From assembly GCA_001298575.1 (NCBI GenBank), contig LJCV01000280.1, positions 1 through 51,359 on the forward strand: 51,359 nt of DNA. The letters run 5' to 3'. This document shows, in pieces, positions 7,284-14,789 of the stretch. The position numbers and the translations under genes are program-made. Source of the stretch: Actinobacteria bacterium OK074 (GTDB lineage: Bacteria; Actinomycetota; Actinomycetes; Streptomycetales; Streptomycetaceae). Position 1 is the stretch's first letter. Every line of letters begins with the position of its first letter. The notes under the pieces are model-generated. The model saw nothing but the letters and a program-made list of their open reading frames with translations. It was not told the DNA's origin and did not search any database.

Positions 7284-8915
7284 ATGAATCGCGCACGCAC
7301 GAACAGTCGTCATCGAAACGATCGCTTCGGCACCGCTGCCGCCCGCCGCTCCGACGCCCCGCGCCGCTCCTCCCAGGGCGGCGGCCGTCCCCAGGGCGGC
7401 AACCGTCGTCCGGTCCCGCAGCAGGGCGAGTTCGCTCTGCCCAAGACCATCACCCCGGCGCTGCCCCCCGTCGACGCCTTCGCCGAACTGGACCTGCCGG
7501 AGCCGGTGTTGGCCGCGCTCGGGCACGAGGGCGTGACCGTACCGTTCCCGATCCAGGCGGCGACGCTGCCCAACTCCCTGGCCGGACGCGACGTCCTGGG
7601 CCGGGGCCGCACCGGCTCGGGCAAGACCCTCGCCTTCGGCCTCGCCATGCTGGCCCGTACGGCAGGCCGACGCGCTGAACCTCGCCAGCCCCTGGCCCTC
7701 GTCCTGGTTCCCACCCGCGAACTCGCCCAGCAGGTCACGGACGCGCTCACGCCGTACGCCCGCGCGCTGCGGCTGCGGATGGCCACCGTCGTCGGCGGCA
7801 TGTCGATCGGACGGCAGGCGGGTGCGCTGCGCGGCGGCGCCGAGGTCGTCGTCGCGACGCCGGGCCGGCTCAAGGACCTCATCGAGCGCGGCGACTGCCG
7901 GCTGAACGAGGTCTCCATCACCGTCCTCGACGAGGCCGACCAGATGGCCGACATGGGCTTCATGCCCCAGGTCACCGCGCTGCTCGACCAGGTGCAGGAG
8001 GGGGGCCAGCGGATGCTGTTCTCCGCCACCCTGGACCGCAACGTGGACCTGCTGGTCCGCCGTTATCTGTCGGACCCGGTGGTCCACTCCGTGGACCCGT
8101 CCTCGGCGACGGTCACCACGATGGAGCACCACGTGCTGCACGTGCACGACGCGGACAAGCAGCGCACCACCACCGAGATCGCGGCGCGCGACGGCCGCGT
8201 GATCATGTTCCTCGACACCAAGCACGCCGTCGACAAGCTGGTCAAGCACCTGCTCAAGAGCGGGGTGCGCGCGGCGGGCCTGCACGGCGGCAAGTCGCAG
8301 CCCCAACGCACGCGTACGCTCGCCCAGTTCAAGGACGGGCAGGTCACCGCGCTGGTGGCGACCAACGTCGCGGCGCGCGGCATCCACGTCGACAACCTCG
8401 ACCTCGTGGTGAACGTCGACCCGCCCACCGACCCCAAGGACTACCTGCACCGCGGCGGCCGTACCGCCCGGGCCGGGGAGTCCGGCAGCGTGGTGACCCT
8501 GGTCACCCCCGACCAGCGGCGGTCCATGAGCCGGCTGATGACGCAGGCGGCCATCAACCCGCGGATCACCCAAGTCCGTTCGGGCGAGGCGGAGTTGAGC
8601 CGGATCACGGGGGCGCAGGAACCGTCCGGGGTGCCGGTCGTCATCGCCACGCCGGTCGCGGCGGCGCCCCGGCCGCGGCGCGGCGGGAACTCGTCGTCGC
8701 GCTCTTCGTCCTCGCGTTCGTCGTCGTCGCGCTCGTCCCGGTCGTCCTCGGGCGCCGCGGCGTCGTCTTCGTCGGCTTCGGCCTCTTCGTCGTCGTCCTC
8801 GTCCGGCGGGTCGCGTTCGGCGGCGGCCTCGTCGTCCCGCGGGGGTCGCGGGCGCAGCGGCGGGCAGGGGCGTACGGGCCAGGGGCGGTCCGCCGCCTTC
8901 GGTCCGGCGGCGTAG
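7284..8915 (+). CDS. DEAD-box ATP-dependent RNA helicase
   Basis: This 543-aa protein carries all core motifs in order: Q motif (FPIQAATLP), motif I GRTGSGKT (about 107-114), PTRELAQQ, TPGRL, DEAD (about 215-218), SAT, TNVAARGIHV and HRGGRTARAG (about 388-397). It unwinds short RNA duplexes with ATP, probably in ribosome assembly or mRNA turnover at low temperature, judged from the neighbouring cold-shock gene. ATG 7284 follows AAGGAAAGG by 6 bases. The N-terminal 40 residues are Arg-rich. From about residue 470 a low-complexity Ser/Arg/Gly tail built on repeated TCG/TCC codons may mediate RNA binding or phase separation. Its repetitive DNA is prone to length change. Confidence 0.95.
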   Translation: MNRARTNSRHRNDRFGTAAARRSDAPRRSSQGGGRPQGGNRRPVPQQGEFALPKTITPALPPVDAFAELDLPEPVLAALGHEGVTVPFPIQAATLPNSLAGRDVLGRGRTGSGKTLAFGLAMLARTAGRRAEPRQPLALVLVPTRELAQQVTDALTPYARALRLRMATVVGGMSIGRQAGALRGGAEVVVATPGRLKDLIERGDCRLNEVSITVLDEADQMADMGFMPQVTALLDQVQEGGQRMLFSATLDRNVDLLVRRYLSDPVVHSVDPSSATVTTMEHHVLHVHDADKQRTTTEIAARDGRVIMFLDTKHAVDKLVKHLLKSGVRAAGLHGGKSQPQRTRTLAQFKDGQVTALVATNVAARGIHVDNLDLVVNVDPPTDPKDYLHRGGRTARAGESGSVVTLVTPDQRRSMSRLMTQAAINPRITQVRSGEAELSRITGAQEPSGVPVVIATPVAAAPRPRRGGNSSSRSSSSRSSSSRSSRSSSGAAASSSSASASSSSSSSGGSRSAAASSSRGGRGRSGGQGRTGQGRSAAFGPAA

Positions 8916-9010
8916 TCCTTCCCGTTCGTGGCTTGTCGTTCGTGGCTTGTCGTTCCGTGTTCCTGGCTCCTTCCGGTCCTCCCCCTTCTCCCTCGTGTCT
9001 GTGAGGCATC

Positions 9011-9328
9011 ATGCGTTGTGTCATCGCCCGGTACCCGTTCGACCTCACCAAGAGCGGGGTGCTCGCCTCGATGGAGGGGATCAAGCCGGAGCCGATCACG
9101 GGTGAGTCCGTGACCATCGGCCGCCGTCGCTACCCCGTCAAGCAGGTGGGCGAGGTCATCACCCGGCAGGACCGCCGCGACTTCTCCGCCGGTGAGGTCA
9201 CCCGGGCCATGGCCCGGCTGGGCTTCACCTGCCACGAGAGCCCGGACGCCGAGCCGGTGCCGGTCGCGCTGACCCCGCTGGAGACGGCCTCGGAGCTGCT
9301 GGGCATCCCGGTTCCCCGGGACGTCTGA
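9011..9328 (+). CDS. Small conserved protein next to the cold-shock helicase (SCO5918-like)
   Basis: A 105-aa protein beginning MRCVIARYPFDLTKSGV. A small conserved Streptomyces protein of this kind is, from memory, encoded beside the DEAD-box helicase (the family annotated after SCO5918). The first 70 residues look like a compact beta-rich domain with basic patches (GRRRYPVKQVGEV, RQDRRDFSAGEV), which would suit nucleic-acid binding, but this is inference. The SD GAGG is 6 bases before ATG. The gene lies about 95 bases after the helicase in the same direction and ahead of a strong terminator at 9400-9437, so helicase and small protein may be one transcript. Confidence 0.7.
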   Translation: MRCVIARYPFDLTKSGVLASMEGIKPEPITGESVTIGRRRYPVKQVGEVITRQDRRDFSAGEVTRAMARLGFTCHESPDAEPVPVALTPLETASELLGIPVPRDV

Positions 9329-9334
9329 GCACGA

Positions 9335-9386
9335 CCGGACCCCGGGGTCCGGTGAGCGGACCCCGGTCCCGGAACCCCGTTCCGGG
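9335..9386. repeat. Two adjacent short inverted repeats
   Basis: CCGGACCCCGGGGTCCGG (9335-9352) is a perfect palindrome; CCCGGAAC-CCC-GTTCCGGG (9368-9386) is a perfect 8-bp stem. They sit between the stop of the small protein and the main terminator and may assist termination. Confidence 0.55.
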
Positions 9387-9399
9387 ACTTCAGGACCAG

Positions 9400-9437
9400 G
9401 TGAGGGCCCTGCCGACGCGCGTCGGCAGGGCCCTCAC
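9400..9437. terminator. Perfect 19-bp palindrome, bidirectional-type terminator
   Basis: Bases 9400-9418 are exactly complementary to 9419-9437 with no spacer (the innermost bases would form the loop). It is very stable and placed about 70 bases after the stop at 9328. It probably ends the helicase/small-protein transcript. Confidence 0.8.
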
Positions 9438-9561
9438 CGCTGTCCGGGTTCGGGTTCGGCGCGCGCGAGTGGTTGACTCGGAGAGGGCACGGGAGAGCCG
9501 GCGCCATCAGGACCGCACAGCGGTCCGGCGGCCCAATGGTGTTGAATTTCCCGTGGGGCCC

Positions 9562-9740
9562 CTAGGCCCTGTCGTCACATTCCCGTCTGCCGCGCGACGC
9601 CATGCACGCACTCTCGCCGCACCGGGCGCAGACCCAAGTACGTCCAGTACGAGGGCCTACGCCCGGCACACCGAGAGCACGCACCTGACGCCGCCCGGCC
9701 GCCCTCCGGGCGACGACGGGAATGTGACGACAGGACCTAG
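9562..9740. repeat. 179-bp palindromic MITE-like element
   Basis: The ends 9562-9587 and 9715-9740 are 26-bp inverted repeats with 25 matches, starting CTAGG and containing TGTCGTCACATTCCCGTC. The inner parts are also imperfectly complementary (CTCTCG and CCGGGCG blocks on both sides of a GTACGTCCAGTAC centre), so the whole element can fold into one long hairpin. It encodes no protein. I recall near-identical copies dispersed in Streptomyces genomes, which fits a non-autonomous element moved by a transposase elsewhere. It lies directly upstream of the MerR-like gene (start 9786) and may affect its expression. Confidence 0.7.
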
Positions 9741-9785
9741 CCGTACGGCAACAGGGCCCCTCGACGCGTTGCACAACGAGGTGAC

Positions 9786-10247
9786 ATGACAGCAGATTCC
9801 CCGCTCAACGGCCGTCTCGACGACGACGACTACCCCGCGTACACGATGGGGCGCGCCGCCGAGATGCTCGGCACCACCCCGGGTTTCCTGCGGGCCATCG
9901 GCGAGGCCCGGCTGGTCACCCCGCTGCGCTCGGAGGGCGGGCACCGCCGGTACTCCCGCTACCAGTTGCGGATCGCCGCGCGCGCCCGCGAGCTCGTCGA
10001 CAAGGGCACTCCGATCGAGGCCGCCTGCCGCATCGTCATCCTTGAGGACCAGTTGGAGGAGGCGCAGCGCATCAACGCGGAGTACCGGCGGGCGGCGCAG
10101 GAGGCATCGGGGGAAGCCCCGGGGGACGGGGATCCGGGCCGCACGGCCGCCCGCCCGGCCTCCGGCGCGGGGGCGTCGGGGGCCGGGCGGGCGGGAGCCG
10201 GGCGATCGGGAGCCGAGGCGTCCGGGGCCGGGGCGGGCACCGGCTGA
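9786..10247 (+). CDS. MerR-family transcriptional regulator
   Basis: A 153-aa protein. Residues 18 to about 85 form a MerR winged helix-turn-helix: YTMGRAAEMLGTTPGFLRAIGEARLVTPLRSEGGHRRYS matches the family signature ending in HRRYS. Residues 85-110 continue as a helix that could dimerise (LEDQLEEAQRINAEYRRAAQ). The C-terminal 40 residues are a Gly/Ala/Ser-Gly-Ala repeat without a metal- or drug-binding domain, so no effector can be predicted. ATG 9786 follows GAGGTG by 4 bases. It sits 46 bases after the palindromic element. A hairpin at 10262-10278 separates it from the convergent secreted-protein gene. Confidence 0.85.
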   Translation: MTADSPLNGRLDDDDYPAYTMGRAAEMLGTTPGFLRAIGEARLVTPLRSEGGHRRYSRYQLRIAARARELVDKGTPIEAACRIVILEDQLEEAQRINAEYRRAAQEASGEAPGDGDPGRTAARPASGAGASGAGRAGAGRSGAEASGAGAGTG

Positions 10248-10261
10248 GGGGTTTTTACGCA

Positions 10262-10278
10262 GGTCCGCTCAGCGGACC
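10262..10278. terminator. Short convergent terminator
   Basis: GGTCCGCT-C-AGCGGACC is a perfect inverted repeat in the 42 bases between the convergent stops of the MerR gene (10247) and the secreted-protein gene (10290). It is suited to terminate both. Confidence 0.6.
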
Positions 10279-10289
10279 GATGAAACCGG

Positions 10290-12299
10290 TCAGCGGACCG
10301 TGACCGCGGCCGTCGTGGCCGTGCCGTTCGTCCAGGCGTAGCGGTGGGCGGTCACCTTGACCGTGATCTTCCGGCCCTTGTCGGCCTTCACCAGGGTGTA
10401 CGTGGACTTGGTGGCCCCGCCGATGGCCGTGCCGTTCCGCTTCCAGGCGTACGTGTACGACGTGGCCGCCGGTGACCAGGTGCCGTGCGCGGCCGTCAGG
10501 CGGCTGCCGACCTTCGCGGTACCGGTGACCGCCGGGGCCTTGGTGACCTTCAGGGCGGTGCCGACGGCGACCGCGGCGGCCGTGGACGTCGAGCGGACCG
10601 AGCCCGCCGCGTTGGCGACCGTCGCCCGGCAGGACACCTTGTGCGTGTAGTCCGCCGAGGTCAGCGTGCGCGTCCTGCCGGTGGCGCCCGCGATCGTCGT
10701 GCCGTCGCGCAGCCAGGACCAGGCGACCGTCGCGTTGTCGCCGGTCCAGGAGGCGGCGCAGGTCAGCTTGGCGCCCGTGCGGGCGGTGCCGGTGAGCGTG
10801 GTCCTCGCGGTGACCTTCGGCGCGGCCAGCAGCGTCTGCGACTGGGCCGACAGCTGCGAGGTGTACGAGCCCGCCGACGCCGCCACCGCCGTACGCCAGA
10901 CCACCGTGGCGCGGCCGTCGGGGCCCGCTGCCACCTCGCCGGCGAGGGCGTCGGTGTTGGGGACGGCCGGGACGGGCGCGCTGTTGAGGGCGGTCGCCGT
11001 GCTCCACTTGCCGTCGGCGCGGACCGCCCATTCCAGGTAGTGGTCGTCGCCGTCGTCGATGCTGGGCACCTGCGGCCAGAGCACCTGTACGGTGCCGTCG
11101 GCGCCGATGGCCGCGGACACCTGCGCGTTGACGTAACCGGTCGACAGGGTCCGCACGGTGGACCAGGTACCGGTGGCCGCGTCGCGGGTGACGGTGCGGA
11201 CGACGTACTCGCCCGCGCTGCTGCTCCAGCCCGCCCAGACGTAGGTGAGGTCGCCGTCGGGCGCGGCCAGCGGCTCGCTGCGGTCGCTGAAACCGAAGGA
11301 CGTCACCGCGGTCTGGGCGGCGCCCCAACTCCCGGACGGGGTGGACCTGGTGGCGGACCGGAGGTCGCCGCTGCCCGTGTTGCCGTCGGTGTTGGAGTAC
11401 CACAGGACGGTGGTGGCGTCGGCGGCGTCCATCGTCAGCTGGACGTTGCCGGAGGTGGCGGTGGTGCCGGGCAGGACGGCGGCGGCGCTCCAGTCGCCGG
11501 TGGCCGTGGCGCGGGTGGCGGTGGTGATGGCGTGGTCGCCGCTGAAGAAGCCGTACGCGTCCCAGGCCGCCGTGGCGGCGCCGTCGGGCGCGACGGCGAC
11601 GGAGAGGTCGTAGACGTAGCTGCCGGAAACGGACCCGATGGTCCGCGCGTCGGACCAGGCGGTGGCGCCGGGGGCGAGGGTGGCGGTCCGGATGTCGGAC
11701 GCCAGGGTGCCGGTGTCCTGGTACCAGACGGCGGTGAGGGTGCCGTCCGAGGCCGCGGCCAGTTCGGGCGTGGAGACAAACGAGCCGTCGGTGGTGGCGA
11801 TCGTGGCCGGGTCGGACCAGGCGGCCGTGGCCGGGTCGTAGATCGCGGCGACGGCGGAGACTGCGTTCTCGGCGGTGCTGCCGGTCCGCCAGGTCACCGC
11901 GGCCCCTCCGCCGGGCGTCACGGCAAGCTCCGCCTCGGCGGAGGCGCCCTCGCCGGTGACCAGGGTCCGGGCAGCGGACCAGGTGGTCCCGCCCGCGGCC
12001 CGGACGGCGACCTTGAAGTCCCAGGTGGTGGCGCCGGCGGCCTCGTCGCGCCACAGGGCGAAGACCGTGCCGTCGCCGGCGGACTTGACGTCGACCAGGG
12101 TCTGCCGGCCGTCGGCGCCGGTGAGCGCGGTCGCGGTGCTCCAGGGACCGGCGGACTCGGTGTACCCGGCGGCGGACGCGGAGACGGCGGGGGCCAGCGT
12201 GACGGCGGTCGCCACGGCGGCCACGGCGAGCGCCAGCGCGGCGCCGCGGGATCTTCGTATGCTGCCCGTTTTTCCGGTTTTCGCTGCGCTCAGTGCCAC
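10290..12299 (-). CDS. Large secreted beta-propeller-like protein with C-terminal Ig-like repeats
   Basis: GTG 12299 is chosen because AGGAG lies 6 bases upstream and a classical signal peptide follows at once (SIRRSRG, Ala/Leu/Val core, cleavage near SASAA). The 669-aa product has seven or more repeats of about 50-60 residues with a W-S-x-A segment and a VAVAPDGAATAAW-type strand, like exo-sialidase/kelch-type propeller repeats in secreted actinobacterial proteins. From about residue 480 two Ig-like domains follow (each with W-x-W/Y-x-R-x-G-x-x-I and a late Y-T/K-x-x-x-C/V strand). It is probably an extracellular binding or adhesion protein. No catalytic residues are recognised. The stop is close to that of the convergent MerR gene. 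Confidence 0.82.
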   Translation of the reverse strand: MALSAAKTGKTGSIRRSRGAALALAVAAVATAVTLAPAVSASAAGYTESAGPWSTATALTGADGRQTLVDVKSAGDGTVFALWRDEAAGATTWDFKVAVRAAGGTTWSAARTLVTGEGASAEAELAVTPGGGAAVTWRTGSTAENAVSAVAAIYDPATAAWSDPATIATTDGSFVSTPELAAASDGTLTAVWYQDTGTLASDIRTATLAPGATAWSDARTIGSVSGSYVYDLSVAVAPDGAATAAWDAYGFFSGDHAITTATRATATGDWSAAAVLPGTTATSGNVQLTMDAADATTVLWYSNTDGNTGSGDLRSATRSTPSGSWGAAQTAVTSFGFSDRSEPLAAPDGDLTYVWAGWSSSAGEYVVRTVTRDAATGTWSTVRTLSTGYVNAQVSAAIGADGTVQVLWPQVPSIDDGDDHYLEWAVRADGKWSTATALNSAPVPAVPNTDALAGEVAAGPDGRATVVWRTAVAASAGSYTSQLSAQSQTLLAAPKVTARTTLTGTARTGAKLTCAASWTGDNATVAWSWLRDGTTIAGATGRTRTLTSADYTHKVSCRATVANAAGSVRSTSTAAAVAVGTALKVTKAPAVTGTAKVGSRLTAAHGTWSPAATSYTYAWKRNGTAIGGATKSTYTLVKADKGRKITVKVTAHRYAWTNGTATTAAVTVR

Positions 12300-12521
12300 G
12301 ACGGCTCCTGTCTCGGTGATGCGTGCGGACCTCGACGTGGGGGCTCGGCGTGGGGCGAGGCGAGGGAAGGTGACAGTACCTGGCCGGGGGTTATGCGCAC
12401 CGGGCCGGGGGTGGTCGGGCGGACCGAGGTGGCGCACCAGGGTTTCGCCATGCCTGGCCGGGTACGGCCAAGTACCGTGCCGGGAACGGCCGTCCGGGTG
12501 TTCCAGTCCGTGGGACGGCTC

Positions 12522-12558
12522 TTGGTGCGCGGGCGCGGCTGCGGTACAAATGGGCCCC
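12522..12558 (+). promoter_or_regulatory. Promoter placing transcription start at the leader-peptide ATG
   Basis: A TTGGTG -35 (12522-12527) and a TACAAA -10 (12545-12550) are separated by exactly 17 bases. The A of the leader peptide ATG (12559) is 9 bases after the -10, the usual start-site distance, and there is no Shine-Dalgarno. The simplest reading is a leaderless transcript beginning at that ATG. Confidence 0.7.
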
Positions 12559-12630
12559 ATGATTCACGAGCCCTTGGTGCGACGCCTGGTCATCGACCTG
12601 TGCCTCTGCCCGGCTCCGTGTTGTTGTTGA
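12559..12630 (+). CDS. Polycysteine leader peptide (cysteine-responsive attenuator uORF)
   Basis: A 23-codon ORF, MIHEPLVRRL..., ending P-A-P-C-C-C before TGA. Five of the last nine residues are Cys (15, 17, 21-23). Short leader peptides of this type precede sulfur-assimilation and sulfonate transport operons in streptomycetes, and leaderless polycysteine uORFs act as cysteine-responsive attenuators in mycobacteria. The ORF is followed by mutually exclusive hairpins and a terminator-like stem (12691-12713) and then the ABC permease gene. Expected behaviour: when cysteinyl-tRNA is scarce, ribosomes stall on the Cys codons and transport genes are expressed; when cysteine is plentiful, attenuation occurs. 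The mechanism here is inferred. Confidence 0.8.
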   Translation: MIHEPLVRRLVIDLCLCPAPCCC

Positions 12631-12643
12631 TCTCCCTTCCGCG

Positions 12644-12713
12644 TTTCTGAGGCGTCTCGCCCTTCAGACGCGTCCCGATCTTTCCGTCGCGCCCCGCCGT
12701 CCGTCGCGGGGGC
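12644..12713 (+). promoter_or_regulatory. Candidate attenuator: competing hairpins and terminator stem
   Basis: The segment around 12664-12672 (TCAGACGCG) can pair with either CGCGTTTCTGA (about 12642-12652) or GGCGTCT (about 12653-12659), giving two exclusive folds. Downstream GCCCCGC (12691-12697) pairs with GCGGGGGC (12706-12713) and is followed by TTT, like an intrinsic terminator. The set lies between the leader peptide and the ABC permease start. Confidence 0.5.
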
Positions 12714-12768
12714 TTTCCCGCTGCTTCGTTCAGCTGCTCATGCTCCGGCGCTCCCTGGAGGCCGCCCC

Positions 12769-13665
12769 ATGTCCACAGAAGCCGATTCCACACCGACCTC
12801 CGCACCGACCTCCACACCACCAACTCCCGTGCCCCGTCCGCCTGTTCGGCCTCGCTCGCGTGCGGCGCGGGGCGGCGGACGAGCGCGGGTCCGGCATGTC
12901 GCGCTGCCGTTCGGCTCGCTGTTGCTGTTTCTCGCGCTGTGGCAGGCGCTGGCGGCGAGCGGGGCGTGGAGCGAGACGCTCGTGCCGCCGCCGGCGAAGG
13001 TCTGGGACGCGTTCATCGACGTGTCCACGACGCACGACGGCATCCGCGGCTACAACGGCACCTATCTCATCGAGCACTTGGGCATCAGCCTGCGGCGCAT
13101 CGCGTTCGGGGCCGGGATCGGCATCGTCCTCGGGGTGCTGTTCGGGCTGCTCATGGGCACGGTCGGCTGGGTGCGGTCGCTGTTCGAGCCGTGGATCACC
13201 TTCCTGCGGACGCTGCCGCCGCTGGCGTACTTCTCGCTGCTCATCATCTGGCTGGGCATCAACGAGGAGCCGAAGATCACGCTGCTGGCGGTGGCCGCGT
13301 TCCCGCCGGTGGCGGTGTCGACGACGACCGCCGTCGCGGCCGTACCACGCGCGCTGGTCGAGGCGGCGCGGGCGCTCGGGGCGTCGCGGTGGGACGTGGT
13401 CAGGGACGTCGTCGTACCGTCCGCGCTGCCGGAGACGCTCACCGGGGTGCGGCTGGCCGTCGGGGTGGCCTACTCCTCCCTGGTCGCCGCGGAGTTGGTC
13501 AACGGGCTGCCCGGCATCGGCGGCATGGTGAAGGACGCCGCGAACTACAACAACACGCCCGTGGTGCTGGTCGGGATCATCGCCATCGGGATCTCCGGGC
13601 TCGTCATCGACGGGTTGCTGCTGCGGCTGGAACGGGCCGTGGTGCCGTGGCGCGGACGCGCCTGA
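12769..13665 (+). CDS. ABC transporter permease, sulfonate/taurine type (SsuC/TauC-like)
   Basis: A 298-aa integral membrane protein. After a Thr/Pro/Arg-rich N-terminal tail of about 40 residues there are six hydrophobic segments, and the EAA loop that docks the ATPase, EAARALGASRWDVVRDVVVP, is at 198-217. The LRTLPPLAYFSLLIIWLGI segment is typical of the nitrate/sulfonate/bicarbonate (TauC/SsuC) permease family. It is the first gene of a three-gene operon (permease, binding protein, ATPase) and lies about 140 bases after the polycysteine leader peptide. GGAGG upstream of ATG 12769 supports the start. Substrate probably an organosulfur compound, judged from the family and the leader; not proven. 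Confidence 0.92.
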   Translation: MSTEADSTPTSAPTSTPPTPVPRPPVRPRSRAARGGGRARVRHVALPFGSLLLFLALWQALAASGAWSETLVPPPAKVWDAFIDVSTTHDGIRGYNGTYLIEHLGISLRRIAFGAGIGIVLGVLFGLLMGTVGWVRSLFEPWITFLRTLPPLAYFSLLIIWLGINEEPKITLLAVAAFPPVAVSTTTAVAAVPRALVEAARALGASRWDVVRDVVVPSALPETLTGVRLAVGVAYSSLVAAELVNGLPGIGGMVKDAANYNNTPVVLVGIIAIGISGLVIDGLLLRLERAVVPWRGRA

Positions 13666-13685
13666 ACAGAAACGAGTGGTCCGCC

Positions 13686-14789
13686 ATGTCTCCCTCCCTG
13701 CCCGGTTCGCCGCGCGCTTCCCTGCCCGGATCCCGGCCCGGCTCCCTGTCCGGTTCTCCAACTCGCCGTACGCTGCTGGCCGGTGCGCTGGCGGTGGCCT
13801 CCGCGGCCGTCGTCGGTGGCTGCTCGTCCGACGGTGACGGATCGTCAAGTGGCGCCAAACGGCTGCGTATTGGCTACTTCGCCTTCCCCAGCGGGGACTT
13901 GGTCATCAAGAACCAGAAGCTGCTGGAAAAGGCGCTGCCGGACTACCGGATCACGTGGATCAAGTTCGACTCCGGGGCCAGTGTCAACCAGGCTTTCCTG
14001 GGCAAGTCGCTGGACATCGCGGCGCTGGGTTCCAGCCCGTTCGCGCGCGGGGTGTCGGGGTCCTCGCCGATCCCGTACAAGGTCGCGTGGATCCTCGATG
14101 TCGCGGGCGAGAACGAGGCGTTGGTGGCGCGCAAGGCCACCGGCATCACCGATGTCGCGGGGCTGAAGGGCAGGACGATCGCGACGCCGTTCGCGTCCAC
14201 CTCGCACTACAGCCTGCTCGCGGCGCTGGCGGCGGCCGGGCTGAAGACGTCGGAGGTCAAGCTGGTCGACCTCCAGCCGCAGCCGATCCTTGCCGCGTGG
14301 GAGCGGGGCGACATCGACGCCGCGTACGTGTGGCTGCCGACGCTGGACGAACTGCGCACGACGGGAACGCAGTTGACCAGCAGCAAGGAGATCGGCGCGG
14401 CGGGCAAACCGACTCTGGACCTGGCCGTGGTGTCGGACGAGCTGATCGCCAACGACCCGACGGCCATCGACACTTGGCGGAAGACGGAGGCGGAGGCGCT
14501 GCGCCGCATCAAGTCCGACCCCGACGGCTCGGTCAAATCGATCGCGGCGGAACTCGGCATCAGCGGCGCGGACGCCAAGGCGCAGCTCCGGCAAGGGGTG
14601 TTCCTCACCCCCGCCGAAGTCGCCTCCGCCAACTGGCTGGGCACGGACGGGAATCCGGGCAAGCTGCTGTCGTACGTCACCGACACGGGGAAGTTCCTGG
14701 CCGACCAGAAGCAGATCGACGCGGCGCCGCCCGAGGCCGTGGTCCGCAAGGCGTTCTATCTGAAGGGACTGCCCGATGTCCTCAAGTGA
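13686..14789 (+). CDS. ABC transporter substrate-binding lipoprotein, sulfonate/taurine type (TauA/SsuA-like)
   Basis: A 367-aa exported binding protein. An unusual Ser/Pro/Gly repeat (SLPGS-type units) precedes a Tat-like RR and a hydrophobic stretch ending in the lipobox VGGC (Cys46). The mature part has the periplasmic-binding type II fold: RIGYFAFPSGDLVIKN, GKSLDIAALGSSPFARG, GRTIATPFASTSHYSLLAAL and AWERGDIDAAYVWLPTLDEL all match the TauA pattern. ATG 13686 is used; the SD is weak (GAGTGG), so coupling to the upstream permease is likely. The 3' end overlaps the ATPase start by 14 bases, indicating an operon. It delivers substrate to the permease at 12769. Confidence 0.92.
   Translation: MSPSLPGSPRASLPGSRPGSLSGSPTRRTLLAGALAVASAAVVGGCSSDGDGSSSGAKRLRIGYFAFPSGDLVIKNQKLLEKALPDYRITWIKFDSGASVNQAFLGKSLDIAALGSSPFARGVSGSSPIPYKVAWILDVAGENEALVARKATGITDVAGLKGRTIATPFASTSHYSLLAALAAAGLKTSEVKLVDLQPQPILAAWERGDIDAAYVWLPTLDELRTTGTQLTSSKEIGAAGKPTLDLAVVSDELIANDPTAIDTWRKTEAEALRRIKSDPDGSVKSIAAELGISGADAKAQLRQGVFLTPAEVASANWLGTDGNPGKLLSYVTDTGKFLADQKQIDAAPPEAVVRKAFYLKGLPDVLK

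Noticed and set aside
6816..8573. A 585-codon minus-strand frame opposite the cold-shock and helicase genes
   Set aside because: It is an antisense shadow of a well-defined DEAD-box helicase; no SD or motif.
10485..12650. A 721-codon plus-strand frame opposite the propeller protein and through the leader-peptide region
   Set aside because: Gly/Arg/Val-rich shadow of the secreted protein on the other strand.
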